Source of the DNA: Blautia sp. An81
GTDB taxonomy: Bacteria; Bacillota; Clostridia; Lachnospirales; Lachnospiraceae
Length of the DNA: 64,000 nt
NCBI RefSeq assembly: GCF_002161285.1
Contig: NZ_NFHH01000018.1
Location: 18,568 to 82,567, forward strand
Direction of reading: 5' to 3'
Part shown: positions 8,362 through 17,222 of the stretch, in pieces
How the letters are laid out: each line of letters starts with the position of its first letter
Position numbering within the stretch: position 1 is the first letter of the stretch
Made by a program: the position numbers and the translations under genes
Notes under the pieces: model-generated
The model's input: only the letters and a program-made list of their open reading frames with translations
Told to the model about the DNA's origin: nothing
Databases searched by the model: none

Positions 8362-10191
8362 TTATTTTTTCATATTCTGTCTTTTCCGCAGGCGGGAGTC
8401 CAGGATTTTTTTACGGATTCGCAGAGACTCAGGAGTGACTTCCAGCAGCTCATCTGTATCGATAAATTCCAGAGCCTGTTCCAGACTGAGGATTCTTGGC
8501 GGGGTCAGCTTCAAGGCTTCGTCTGCGGAGGAAGAACGGGTATTGGTAAGATGCTTGGTCTTACATACATTCAGTTCAATATCCTCGGTTTTTCCACTCT
8601 GCCCGATGACCATACCGCTGTATACTTTTTCGCCTGGGCCAATAAAGAGAGTACCTCTGTCCTGGGCAGAGAAAAGGCCGTAGGTTACTGCTTCCCCTGT
8701 TTCAAAAGCAATGAGTGAGCCCTGTTTGCGATACTGCATATCGCCTTTATAGGGGGCATAGCCGTCAAATGCAGTGTTCAGGATTCCGGTGCCTTTGGTG
8801 GAAGTGAGGAAATCCCCACGGAAACCGATAAGACCACGGGAAGGAATGTGAAATTCTAGACGAGTGGTTCCGTCACTGGCAGGACTCATGCCCTGGAGTT
8901 CTCCTTTTCTCTCACTGAGTTTCTGGATCACGGTCCCTGAAAATTCTTCAGGAACATCTACATAAGCAATTTCCATTGGCTCCAGCTTTCTTCCACGTTC
9001 GTCTTCCTTATAAATGACTTCTGCTTTGCTTACTGCAAATTCATAGCCCTCACGTCTCATGTTCTCGATAAGAACAGAGAGATGGAGCTCGCCTCTTCCG
9101 GAGACCTTGAAACAGTCAGTGCTGTCTGTATCCTCTACCCGGAGACTTACATCTGTATTCAGCTCCCGCATAAGACGCTCTCTCAGATGACGGGAGGTGA
9201 CGAATTTTCCTTCCTGCCCGGCAAAGGGACTGTCATTTACCAGAAAATTCATAGAAATAGTAGGCTCAGAAATCTTCTGGAAAGGAATTGGATCTGGATT
9301 TTCCGGAGAACAAAGGGTGTCTCCGATGTGGATATCTGCAATACCGGAAATGGCTACAATAGAGCCGATACCTGCCTCTTTAACCTCTACTTTATTAAGT
9401 CCATCAAATTCATAGAGTTTGCTGATCTTTACTTTTTTCATCTTGTCCGGGTCGTGGTGGTTGCAGAGCATGACCTCCTGATTAACGCTGATAGTCCCGT
9501 TTTCCACTTTTCCGACGCCGATACGGCCCACATACTCGTTGTAGTCAATGGTACTGATCAGAACCTGTGTGGGAGCTTCAGGATCTCCTGTTGGAGCAGG
9601 GATATACTTCAATATGGTTTCAAAAAGGGGCTCCATGCTTTCTGGTGTATCAGCCAGGTCAAGGACAGCGTGGCCGGTCTTTGCTGAAGCGTACAGGAAA
9701 GGACAGTCAAGCTGCTCGTCAGATGCATCAAGGTCCATAAGAAGTTCCAGAACCTCGTCAATGACTTCGCTGGGCCGGGCTTCTGGCCGGTCAATTTTAT
9801 TGATACATACAATTACATGAAGATCCAGATCCAGAGCTTTTTTCAGAACAAACTTTGTCTGAGGCATGGCGCCTTCGAAGGCGTCTACCAGAAGGATAAC
9901 GCCGTCTACCATTTTGAGCACTCGCTCGACTTCGCCGCCGAAGTCTGCATGGCCTGGGGTATCGATAATGTTTATTTTGGTTCCTTTATAGTGTACGGCT
10001 GTGTTCTTGGAAAGGATAGTGATTCCTCTTTCACGTTCCAGATCATTGGAGTCCATGACTCTTTCCTGAACCTCCTGGTTTTCCCGGAAAACGCCGCTTT
10101 GCCGGAGAAGCTGGTCTACCAGAGTAGTTTTTCCGTGGTCAACATGGGCGATGATCGCTACGTTGCGAATATCTTCTCTTGTTGTTTTCAT
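8362..10191 (-). CDS. typA: Ribosome-associated GTPase TypA/BipA
   Basis: This translation-factor GTPase acts on the 50S subunit, helping ribosome assembly and stress or cold adaptation. It shows the full elongation-factor G-domain set: AHVDHGKTT (P loop), RGITI (switch I), DTPGHADF (G3) and NKID (G4). The EF-G-like domains and TypA-specific C-terminal domain follow. From the chosen ATG it has about 609 residues, normal for the family. An in-frame TTG at 10200 would add three residues, but AGAGG is then only about 4 nt away. The ATG at 10191 gives the usual N-terminus [10 protein letters not shown], although its ribosome-site spacing (about 12 nt) is long. A good promoter lies upstream. Confidence 0.96.
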   Translation of the reverse strand: MKTTREDIRNVAIIAHVDHGKTTLVDQLLRQSGVFRENQEVQERVMDSNDLERERGITILSKNTAVHYKGTKINIIDTPGHADFGGEVERVLKMVDGVILLVDAFEGAMPQTKFVLKKALDLDLHVIVCINKIDRPEARPSEVIDEVLELLMDLDASDEQLDCPFLYASAKTGHAVLDLADTPESMEPLFETILKYIPAPTGDPEAPTQVLISTIDYNEYVGRIGVGKVENGTISVNQEVMLCNHHDPDKMKKVKISKLYEFDGLNKVEVKEAGIGSIVAISGIADIHIGDTLCSPENPDPIPFQKISEPTISMNFLVNDSPFAGQEGKFVTSRHLRERLMRELNTDVSLRVEDTDSTDCFKVSGRGELHLSVLIENMRREGYEFAVSKAEVIYKEDERGRKLEPMEIAYVDVPEEFSGTVIQKLSERKGELQGMSPASDGTTRLEFHIPSRGLIGFRGDFLTSTKGTGILNTAFDGYAPYKGDMQYRKQGSLIAFETGEAVTYGLFSAQDRGTLFIGPGEKVYSGMVIGQSGKTEDIELNVCKTKHLTNTRSSSADEALKLTPPRILSLEQALEFIDTDELLEVTPESLRIRKKILDSRLRKRQNMKK

Positions 10192-10249
10192 ATATGACAA
10201 TAACCTCTTTTCTTATTAAATAGGGTTTTTCCCTTAAAATCCGGAAATT

Positions 10250-10278
10250 ATTCTATCATACTTAAATATAAGTATCAA
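10250..10278 (-). promoter_or_regulatory. Promoter of typA
   Basis: Minus strand TTGATA (10278-10273), a 17-nt spacer, TAGAAT (10255-10250). Confidence 0.65.
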
Positions 10279-10414
10279 TAGAGGAATCGCCGGAAAATAC
10301 AGTGTAAAGAAATAGAAGGAATGTGAAAAAATAAAAATAGTTGTTCTAAAAATCTGTTTCCCTGAATAAACATGATATAGACAAGATACCAGAAAGAGGA
10401 AGGGGAAATAAATC

Positions 10415-11041
10415 ATGGCAGATAAAATAATTGAAAACAATCAGGTGTCCATTATGGGCAAAATCGCATCCAGTTTTACCTTTAGTCATCAAGTATTCGG
10501 CGAGGGGTTCTACCTGGTGGATATTCTGGTAAAAAGGCTCAGTGATTCAGAGGACAGGATTCCGCTTATGGTCTCTGAGCGCCTGGTGGATGTAACCCAG
10601 GATTATGAAGGAGAGTATATTATGGTACAGGGACAGTTTCGTTCCTACAACCGGCACGAGGAAAAGAAAAACCGGCTGGTGCTCTCAGTATTTGTAAGGG
10701 AACTTTCTTTTGTAGAGGAAGCAGATGATTCTATAAAGACGAATCAGATATTCCTGGATGGCTATATCTGTAAACCTCCTGTTTATCGAAAAACGCCTCT
10801 GGGAAGAGAAATTGCGGATCTGCTCCTGGCAGTAAACCGTCCCTATGGAAAATCAGATTACATACCCTGTATATGCTGGGGGAGAAACGCCCGCTATGCA
10901 TCGGCCTTTGAAGTAGGAGGCCATGTGCTGCTGTGGGGAAGGATCCAAAGCAGGGAATATATTAAGAAGCTGGGAGAAAATGAGACAGAGAAGAGGACTG
11001 CCTACGAAGTATCTGTGAGCAAACTGGAGTATGCAGACTGA
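10415..11041 (+). CDS. SSB-family single-stranded DNA-binding protein with two OB-fold-like halves
   Basis: The 208-residue protein has two similar beta-rich halves (about 8-100 and 108-205). Each has an SSB-like pattern, for example NQVSIMGKIASSF and NQIFLDGYICKPP...TPLGREIADLLLAVNR, then IPCICWGRNARYA. The second half is the better match to the bacterial SSB fold. It lacks the acidic DDxPF tail of housekeeping SSB, so it is probably a paralogue with a special role rather than the replicative SSB. GAGGAAGGGG precedes the ATG. It stands alone; a hairpin (GTATGCA/TGCATAC, 11029-11047) overlaps its stop. Confidence 0.7.
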   Translation: MADKIIENNQVSIMGKIASSFTFSHQVFGEGFYLVDILVKRLSDSEDRIPLMVSERLVDVTQDYEGEYIMVQGQFRSYNRHEEKKNRLVLSVFVRELSFVEEADDSIKTNQIFLDGYICKPPVYRKTPLGREIADLLLAVNRPYGKSDYIPCICWGRNARYASAFEVGGHVLLWGRIQSREYIKKLGENETEKRTAYEVSVSKLEYAD

Positions 11042-11168
11042 CTGCATACCTGGCTGCAGGCAGTTTTTGCTGTTGTTTTATTGCAATATTTTTACAGGTG
11101 TAGTAATATATACACAACTCTTAATTTAATTGAAACCGAAAAAGGCAGTCTGTAAGAGGTGTATTATT

Positions 11169-11657
11169 ATGGAACAAAGAGGATTGACACAGATTTACTG
11201 CGGCCCGGGAAAAGGAAAAACAAGTGTGGCAATAGGGCAGGCAGTCAGAGCTGTCGGGCATGGAAAGAGGGCTATAGTGATCCAGTTTTTAAAAGGAAAA
11301 GCAACCACTCAGCTGGATTATCTCTCTGTGCTGGAGCCGGATATCCGTCTGTTCAGATTCGAGAAAAAGGATAAGTATTATGAAGATCTGACAGAAGAAG
11401 AAAAGCAGGAGGAGAACGCGAATATCCGCAACGGATTAAATTTTGCCAGAAAAGTGCTGATTACCGAAGAATGCGAAATGCTGATATTGGATGAAATCCT
11501 CTGCGCCTTGGAACTGGGAATTGTTTCGGAAGAAGAGGTGAAAGGGCTGATCGAAGCAAAAGATGATGAGACAGAGCTGATTTTGACCGGTACTATGGTC
11601 ACAGAAGCTTTGAAGGAGGCAGCAGACAGAGTGGTCTCCCTGGAAATTGTCAAATAG
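11169..11657 (+). CDS. cobO: Corrinoid (cob(I)yrinic acid a,c-diamide) adenosyltransferase, CobA/CobO type
   Basis: It transfers the 5'-deoxyadenosyl group of ATP to Co(I) of corrinoids, the last activation step to coenzyme B12. The P loop GPGKGKTS (residues 12-19) is followed by FLKGK, and a Walker-B-like LILDEILCALE lies further on, all typical of the BtuR/CobA/CobO family. The 162-residue length is slightly short but normal for clostridial forms. The open frame extends upstream to 11130, but AGAGGTG is placed 8 nt before the ATG at 11169, which gives the family-like N-terminus. dapA follows after 49 nt and may be cotranscribed, though the pathways are unrelated. Confidence 0.88.
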   Translation: MEQRGLTQIYCGPGKGKTSVAIGQAVRAVGHGKRAIVIQFLKGKATTQLDYLSVLEPDIRLFRFEKKDKYYEDLTEEEKQEENANIRNGLNFARKVLITEECEMLILDEILCALELGIVSEEEVKGLIEAKDDETELILTGTMVTEALKEAADRVVSLEIVK

Positions 11658-11706
11658 CTTTGAACACAGTTGAAAACATAAGAGAACAGCAGAAGGAGGA
11701 AGAGGT

Positions 11707-12597
11707 ATGTCTATTTTTAAAGGCGCAGGTGTAGCAATTGTAACACCGATGAAGGAAAATGGGGATGTAAATTTCGAAAAACTCGGAGAAATCCTGGAAG
11801 AGCAGATAGCAGAGGGAACCGATGCAGTCATTATCTGCGGGACAACAGGAGAATCATCCACACTTTCCCATGAGGAACATATGGAGACGATCAAGTATAC
11901 CATTGATAAAGTAAATAAAAGAATTCCCGTGGTGGCAGGTACAGGCTCCAATTGTACAGAAACAGCCATTATGATGTCTCAGGAAGCAGAAAAGATGGGG
12001 GCAGACGGCCTTCTGCTTGTCAGCCCATATTATAACAAAGCTACACAGAAAGGGCTTATTGCTCATTATACAGCCATAGCAGAGTCTGTAAAGCTTCCGA
12101 TCATCCTGTATAATATTGCGGGACGTACCGGCATTAATATTGAACCTAAGACTTTGCTTTACCTGGCAGAAAATGTAGAGAATATTGTGGCAGTAAAAGA
12201 AGCCTCCGGAAATATTTCTCAGATTGCGGATATTGCTGCTATGACAAAGGGAAAACTGGATATCTATTCTGGAAATGACGACCAGATCACACCGATCATG
12301 GCTCTGGGAGGAGCCGGAGTTATTTCTGTTCTGTCAAATATTGCTCCCAGATATACCCATGACCTTGTTATGAATTATCTGGAAGGAAATGTTCAGAAGA
12401 GCTGTGAAATGCAGTTGAAAGCACTGCCTCTGGTCCGGGCGCTGTTTTCTGAGGTAAATCCTATACCTGTAAAGGCAGCCATGAATCTCATGGGAAAAGA
12501 GGTAGGACCTCTTCGTATGCCGCTTACAGAAATGGAAGAAGGCCATAAAGAAGCATTAAAGCAGGCTATGATTGATTTTGGACTGAAACTTGCTTAA
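11707..12597 (+). CDS. dapA: 4-hydroxy-tetrahydrodipicolinate synthase
   Basis: DapA condenses pyruvate with aspartate semialdehyde in the first committed step to diaminopimelate and lysine. The 296-residue TIM barrel has the expected active site: TT (46-47) in CGTTGES, Tyr135 in LYNIAGRTG and Schiff-base Lys164 in AVKEASGN. It is cytoplasmic, normally a tetramer. AGGAGGAAGAGGT upstream of the ATG is a strong ribosome site. dapB begins 38 nt after its stop, so the two form a dap operon ending at the terminator after dapB. No lysine riboswitch was seen upstream. Confidence 0.96.
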   Translation: MSIFKGAGVAIVTPMKENGDVNFEKLGEILEEQIAEGTDAVIICGTTGESSTLSHEEHMETIKYTIDKVNKRIPVVAGTGSNCTETAIMMSQEAEKMGADGLLLVSPYYNKATQKGLIAHYTAIAESVKLPIILYNIAGRTGINIEPKTLLYLAENVENIVAVKEASGNISQIADIAAMTKGKLDIYSGNDDQITPIMALGGAGVISVLSNIAPRYTHDLVMNYLEGNVQKSCEMQLKALPLVRALFSEVNPIPVKAAMNLMGKEVGPLRMPLTEMEEGHKEALKQAMIDFGLKLA

Positions 12598-12635
12598 GTA
12601 TAAGCAGATGAGATACGGAAGAAAAGAGGAAAAAA

Positions 12636-13400
12636 ATGGTCAGAATTATTATGAACGGCTGCAATGGACATATGGGCCAGGTAATCGCCGGATTGGTTGC
12701 CCAGGACCCGGAAACGGAGCTGGCAGCCGGAATTGATCTGGAAGATAAAGGATTATATGCATGTCCAGTATTCACAGATATTGAAAAATGTGATGTGCCG
12801 GCAGATGTTATGATTGATTTTTCATCAGCAAAGGCTACAGATGGAGTTTTGGAATACTGCAGAAGCAGAAAGCTGCCTCTGGTACTTTGTACTACAGGTC
12901 TGTCTCAGGAGCAGCTCCAGAAGACTCAAGAGGCAGCAAAAGAGACGGCAGTGCTCCGCTCTGCCAATATGTCTCTGGGAATCAATACGCTGCTGAAATT
13001 AATACAGGAAGCGGCAAAGGTCCTTGCTACGGCAGGATTTGATATGGAGATTGTAGAACGTCATCATAATCTGAAAGTGGATGCTCCAAGTGGAACAGCT
13101 CTTGCCCTGGCAGATAGTCTTAATGAGGCTATGGACAACCAGTACCATTATGTCTATGACAGAAGCCAGAAGAGAGAAAAAAGAGACGAAAAAGAGATTG
13201 GTATCTCTGCTGTGCGGGGAGGAACCATTGTGGGTGACCACGAGGTAATCTTTGCAGGTCCTGATGAAGTTATTGAATTTAAACATACTGCTTATTCAAA
13301 GACAGTGTTTGCAAAAGGCGCCGTAGAAGCGGCCAAGTTTTTGAAAGGCAGACCGGCGGGAATGTATAATATGAGCCATGTAATTGATGAAGAAAAATAA
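12636..13400 (+). CDS. dapB: 4-hydroxy-tetrahydrodipicolinate reductase
   Basis: DapB reduces the DapA product with NAD(P)H to tetrahydrodipicolinate. The 254-residue protein starts with the Rossmann motif GCNGHMGQ and carries the catalytic signature ERHHNLKVDAPSGTAL (H143, H144, K147). The length matches the family. It is the second gene of the dapA-dapB operon and is followed by a strong terminator. Confidence 0.96.
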   Translation: MVRIIMNGCNGHMGQVIAGLVAQDPETELAAGIDLEDKGLYACPVFTDIEKCDVPADVMIDFSSAKATDGVLEYCRSRKLPLVLCTTGLSQEQLQKTQEAAKETAVLRSANMSLGINTLLKLIQEAAKVLATAGFDMEIVERHHNLKVDAPSGTALALADSLNEAMDNQYHYVYDRSQKREKRDEKEIGISAVRGGTIVGDHEVIFAGPDEVIEFKHTAYSKTVFAKGAVEAAKFLKGRPAGMYNMSHVIDEEK

Positions 13401-13405
13401 AAAAA

Positions 13406-13455
13406 CAGAGCCGTGTCTTTTAGCATATTTTGCTAAAGGCATTGGCTCTCTTTTT
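13406..13455 (+). terminator. Terminator of the dapAB operon
   Basis: GAGCC/GGCTC enclose CTTTTAGCA/TGCTAAAGG, followed by a TTTTT run. Confidence 0.85.
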
Positions 13456-13517
13456 GTATAAAAAGACAGATAGATGCACATATTAACAGCAGACCAAATA
13501 GAAAAGGAGAAATCAGT

Positions 13518-13787
13518 ATGAAAGCCAAAGATATAAAGAAATTTGTCCTGTGTCTGCTGGCTGCGGTAATCCTCACAGGAGGCACTGCCTGCGGAAATGA
13601 TAATAATGCAGATAACAAGGAAGGGACCGTTGCAGAGGATTCAATGAAAGATGACGGTGTGGCCGGGGACGCAGGAGAGGCTCTGAAAGACGGGGCTGAA
13701 AACCTGGGAGACGATATCGAAGACGGTGTGGAAAGGGCAGGAGATTCCATAAAAGATAACGCTGAGAACGCCACAGAGAACAGATAG
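13518..13787 (+). CDS. Small acidic secreted (probable lipo-) protein with repeated amphipathic segments
   Basis: This 89-residue protein has a basic start (MKAKDIKKF) and a hydrophobic signal (about 9-25) ending GGTAC. The Cys fits a lipobox position, but -3 is Gly rather than Leu, so lipidation is uncertain. The mature part is very acidic and built of degenerate repeats of about 11 residues (GDAGEALKDGAENLG / DDIEDGVERAGDSIKDNAEN), which would form an amphipathic helix resembling LEA-like or apolipoprotein-like repeats. AAAGGAGAAATCAGT precedes the ATG. It lies alone between two terminators. No function is assigned. Confidence 0.7.
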   Translation: MKAKDIKKFVLCLLAAVILTGGTACGNDNNADNKEGTVAEDSMKDDGVAGDAGEALKDGAENLGDDIEDGVERAGDSIKDNAENATENR

Positions 13788-13795
13788 AATTTTTG

Positions 13796-13844
13796 GTAAC
13801 AGTTCAGCTTTGTGAATGGCGCAGGCTGAACTGTTACAATTTTT
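13796..13844 (+). terminator. Terminator after the small acidic protein
   Basis: A 13-bp perfect stem, GTAACAGTTCAGC with GCTGAACTGTTAC, is followed by AATTTTT. Confidence 0.9.
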
Positions 13845-13941
13845 GAAATCAGAGAAAACGCTAAAATTTGTCTGTATTCTCCACACAATTTTAGAGCTGT
13901 GTTACTATACATAGAAATCCCTTAAAATTTTCTAAAAACAG

Positions 13942-13970
13942 TTGAACTGGAAATATGATATTGGTATAAT
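13942..13970 (+). promoter_or_regulatory. Promoter of hpf
   Basis: TTGAAC (13942-13947), 17 nt, TATAAT (13965-13970) with an extended -10 TGG. A perfect inverted repeat, TACAAGA and TCTTGTA (13981-13999), lies at the start of the transcript. Confidence 0.8.
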
Positions 13971-14025
13971 AATGTTACATTACAAGAAAAACTCTTGTAA
14001 AATACACGTAAAGGGGTTGGACATA

Positions 14026-14559
14026 ATGAAGTTTGTAATTAGCGGAAAGAATATTGATGTTACAGAGGGCCTGAGAAAAGCAGTAGAGGATAAACTTGGA
14101 AAGCTGGAAAGATACTTCACGTCTGACACAGAGGTTATTGTCACACTAAGTGTGGAGAAAGAGCGGCAGAAGATTGAGGTGACTATTCCTGTGAAAGGAA
14201 ATATCATCCGTTCCGAGCAGGTCAGCAGCGACATGTATGTCTCCATTGACTTGGTGGAGGAGATTATTGAAAGACAGCTGAGAAAGTACAAAAATAAGAT
14301 TATCGATAAAAAGCAGAGCGGTACAGGTTTTCAGCCTGAATTTGTGGAGCATGATTACGAAGATGATACTAACGAGATCAAGATCATCCGCACGAAAAAA
14401 TTCGGGTTCAAACCAATGTATCCTGAGGATGCATGCGTACAGATGGAATTGCTGGGCCACAACTTCTTCGTATTTTTAAATGCAGAAACAGAAGAAGTAA
14501 ATGTGGTTTACAAAAGAAAAGGAAATACTTATGGACTGATCGAGCCGGATTTCGGCTGA
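14026..14559 (+). CDS. hpf: Long-form ribosome hibernation-promoting factor
   Basis: The 177-residue HPF binds the 30S subunit at the tRNA/mRNA sites and, through its C-terminal domain, pairs two 70S ribosomes into inactive 100S particles. The N-terminal RaiA/YfiA beta-alpha domain (about 1-95) begins MKFVISGKNIDVTEGL. The C-terminal dimerisation domain (about 120-175) contains KFGFKPMYPEDA and LLGHNFFVFLNAET. The open frame extends further upstream, but AAGGGGTTGG sits 5-6 nt before the ATG at 14026, which gives the standard N-terminus. It has its own promoter and terminator. Confidence 0.95.
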   Translation: MKFVISGKNIDVTEGLRKAVEDKLGKLERYFTSDTEVIVTLSVEKERQKIEVTIPVKGNIIRSEQVSSDMYVSIDLVEEIIERQLRKYKNKIIDKKQSGTGFQPEFVEHDYEDDTNEIKIIRTKKFGFKPMYPEDACVQMELLGHNFFVFLNAETEEVNVVYKRKGNTYGLIEPDFG

Positions 14560-14584
14560 TTACAGCAGTTGGATGAAAGTCATG

Positions 14585-14630
14585 AGGAGTCTCTCCGTAA
14601 AGCGGAATGCTTTGGGAGGGACTCCTTTTT
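14585..14630 (+). terminator. Terminator of hpf
   Basis: AGGAGTC...CTCC...GTAAAGC pairs with GCTTT...GGAG...GACTCCT, followed by TTTTT. Confidence 0.85.
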
Positions 14631-14749
14631 GCGTGTGAAAGATAAGCAAAAAATTGTTCAAAAAGCCCTAAAAATACTTCTTTCTTTTCTGTAAAAGGAA
14701 AGGTAGAATAACAATTAGTAAAACACATCGTGCAAAAGGAGGAGAATTT

Positions 14750-17017
14750 ATGCGAAATGTGATTAACCTGAACCAGGACTGGAAGTTTATTCAGCAGGAT
14801 GCAGGGCTTCCTGAGAGCCTGCCGGCAGACTGGCAGACCGTACAGCTGCCCCATTCCTGGAATGCCATTGACGGACAGGACGGAAATGGTTCATACGACA
14901 GAGGAAGATATTGGTATGCGAAGACTTTCGAGACACCGAAACAGCCTCTGGCAGGAGGAAAGGTATATGTAGAAGTTCTGGCAGCAGGCCAGCAGGCTAC
15001 TGTATACGTAAACGGTACTGAAGTGACCTACCATGAAGGGGGATATTCTATTTTCCGTGCAGATATCACTTCTCTCTGCAAAGAAGAAGGAGAAAACCTC
15101 CTGGTAATTGCCTGCAGCAATGAATACAAAGACAGCGTATATCCTCAGTCAGCAGACTTTACTTTCTACGGCGGACTTTACAGAGGCGTGAATCTGATCA
15201 GTGTGCCGGATGCTCATTTTGATCTGGAATATTATGGAGGTCCGGGTATCCAGGTAACACCAAAGCCATGTGACTGCGGCGGCGCAGCCTTTGAAATTAC
15301 TTCATATGTGAAAAATATCGACGAAAACTTTACTGTACTGTATTCCATTACAGATGCTGAAGGCAAGGAAGTTGCCAGCGGCTGCCGTCTGGCTGACAGT
15401 ACAGGAATCACTCTTTATGTACCTGATGCACAGAAATGGGAGATCGACAGCCCATATCTGTATACCGTAAAAGCAACTCTTCAGAGAAGAAACGAGGCAT
15501 ACGACGAGATTTCTGCAAAAGTCGGTGTTCGCAGCTTCTCCTGTGATCCAGATAAAGGATTTATCATTAACGGAAAAGAAACACCTCTTCGCGGTGTAAG
15601 CCGTCATCAGGACATGCTTTACAAAGGAAATGCCCTGACAAGAGAAGATCATTACAGAGATGCAGCGCTGATCAAAGAGCTGGGAGCTAATACAATCCGT
15701 CTGGCTCATTATCAGCATTCTCAGGATTTCTATGACGCCTGCGACGAAATGGGATTTGTAGTATGGGCTGAGATTCCTTTCATCAGTGTGTTCAATAAAG
15801 ATCCGGAGGCTCATCAGAACTGCATCAGCCAGTTAAAAGAGCTGATCATCCAGAATTATAACCATCCTTCTATCTGCTTCTGGGGCATCTCCAATGAGAT
15901 CCTTATCGGCGGTATTTCCGAGAAGCTGGTGGAAAATCATAAAGAACTGAACGCTCTGGCAAAAGAGCTGGATCCAACCCGCCTCACAACCATTGCACAT
16001 GTAACCATGACTCCGGTAGAAAGCCCAATGCATGGCATCACCGATGTAGAGAGCTACAATCACTACTTTGGCTGGTACGGCGGAAAGATGGAAGACAACG
16101 GCCCATGGTTTGATAACTTCCATAAGGTTCACCCGGACATCTGTGTAGGTGTTTCTGAATACGGCTGTGAAGGCATTATCACCTACCACGGACCAAATCC
16201 TGCATGCAAGGATTACAGTGAAGAATATCAGGCACTGTACCATGAGCATATGGCAAAAGTTCTGGACGAGCGTCCATGGCTCTGGTCCAGCCATGTATGG
16301 AACATGTTCGATTTCGGCTGTGCTGCAAGAAACGAAGGCGGCGTGGCAGGACGTAACAACAAGGGTCTGATGACTATTGACAGAAAGACCAAGAAAGACA
16401 GCTACTATATTTATAAAGCATACTGGAACAAAGAGCCTATGGTTCATCTCTGCGGCAAACGTTACGCTCAGAGAGCCGGAGAAACTACTCAGATCCGGGT
16501 TTATTCTAATCTTCCTACAGTTACTCTGTATCTTAATGGAGAAAAAGTGGGAGAGCAGACCGCAGAGAAGGTATTCGTATTTGACGTAGCTCTGGCAGAT
16601 GGATTTAACACCATCGTGGCGGAAGCCGGAGACCTGAAAGATACCATGACTCTTGAAAAAGTAGAGAAAGAGCCTTCTATCTATGTGCTTCCGGAAGTTA
16701 ACGAGAGAGCAGAAGGTGTTGCCAACTGGTTTAAAGCGGTGGGAGATCTGGACTTAAAGGCGCCTATGGAATTCCCGGAGGGAATGTACAGCATCAAAGA
16801 TACCATGGAAGAGCTGGCAAAAAATGAAGAAGCTGTCAAAATTGCTGCTACTGCCTTCAAACTGACCATGAACATGACTGTTAAGCCGGGAGAAGGTATG
16901 TGGGATATGATGAAATCTATGACTCTGGAAAAAGTAGGAGAGATGGCTGGTTCCCTTGCTCCAGAAGGATTTATGGAAAGCATTAATGCTCAGCTGAATA
17001 AGATTAAAAAAGATTAA
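14750..17017 (+). CDS. Glycoside hydrolase family 2, beta-galactosidase type
   Basis: The 755-residue enzyme has the GH2 order: sugar-binding jelly roll (about 1-170), immunoglobulin-like domain (about 175-270), then the TIM barrel with acid/base Glu383 in GISNEIL and nucleophile Glu470 in VSEYGCEG. A further beta domain (about 565-640, KRYAQRAGETTQIRVYSNLP) resembles the DUF4982-type region of beta-galactosidases. The last roughly 95 residues (FPEGMYSIKDTMEEL onward) are an extra helical tail. There is no signal peptide, so it is cytoplasmic. Beta-galactosidase is preferred over beta-glucuronidase from overall architecture, but the sugar specificity is not certain. AAAGGAGGAG precedes the ATG. 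It is monocistronic with its own terminator; no transporter lies beside it. Confidence 0.83.
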   Translation: MRNVINLNQDWKFIQQDAGLPESLPADWQTVQLPHSWNAIDGQDGNGSYDRGRYWYAKTFETPKQPLAGGKVYVEVLAAGQQATVYVNGTEVTYHEGGYSIFRADITSLCKEEGENLLVIACSNEYKDSVYPQSADFTFYGGLYRGVNLISVPDAHFDLEYYGGPGIQVTPKPCDCGGAAFEITSYVKNIDENFTVLYSITDAEGKEVASGCRLADSTGITLYVPDAQKWEIDSPYLYTVKATLQRRNEAYDEISAKVGVRSFSCDPDKGFIINGKETPLRGVSRHQDMLYKGNALTREDHYRDAALIKELGANTIRLAHYQHSQDFYDACDEMGFVVWAEIPFISVFNKDPEAHQNCISQLKELIIQNYNHPSICFWGISNEILIGGISEKLVENHKELNALAKELDPTRLTTIAHVTMTPVESPMHGITDVESYNHYFGWYGGKMEDNGPWFDNFHKVHPDICVGVSEYGCEGIITYHGPNPACKDYSEEYQALYHEHMAKVLDERPWLWSSHVWNMFDFGCAARNEGGVAGRNNKGLMTIDRKTKKDSYYIYKAYWNKEPMVHLCGKRYAQRAGETTQIRVYSNLPTVTLYLNGEKVGEQTAEKVFVFDVALADGFNTIVAEAGDLKDTMTLEKVEKEPSIYVLPEVNERAEGVANWFKAVGDLDLKAPMEFPEGMYSIKDTMEELAKNEEAVKIAATAFKLTMNMTVKPGEGMWDMMKSMTLEKVGEMAGSLAPEGFMESINAQLNKIKKD

Positions 17018-17074
17018 ATAGTGAAAATACCTTTGCAAATTGTTCTGACGGGCAGTTTTTAAAGGGCATTCCTC

Positions 17075-17124
17075 CAGGGATATCTCAGCAGGATTATATA
17101 AATGCGGGGATATCCCTGTTTTTT
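17075..17124 (+). terminator. Terminator of the GH2 gene
   Basis: CAGGGATATC (17075-17084) pairs with GATATCCCTG (17109-17118), followed by TTTTTT. Confidence 0.85.
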
Positions 17125-17222
17125 ATGGCTGTGAAAGGCTCTTTGTTCTTGTGTTCATAAAGGGAAAGTGTTACAATAATCTTTGACAGTTTAAAAAATG
17201 GATAGTTATAGGAGTGCAATGC

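Noticed and set aside
11042..11706. Cobalamin or lysine riboswitch before cobO or dapA
   Set aside because: No B12 box or lysine-aptamer blocks were found in the short spaces.
13942..14025. N-terminal extension of hpf
   Set aside because: It would include the promoter itself; a good ribosome site and family N-terminus mark 14026.
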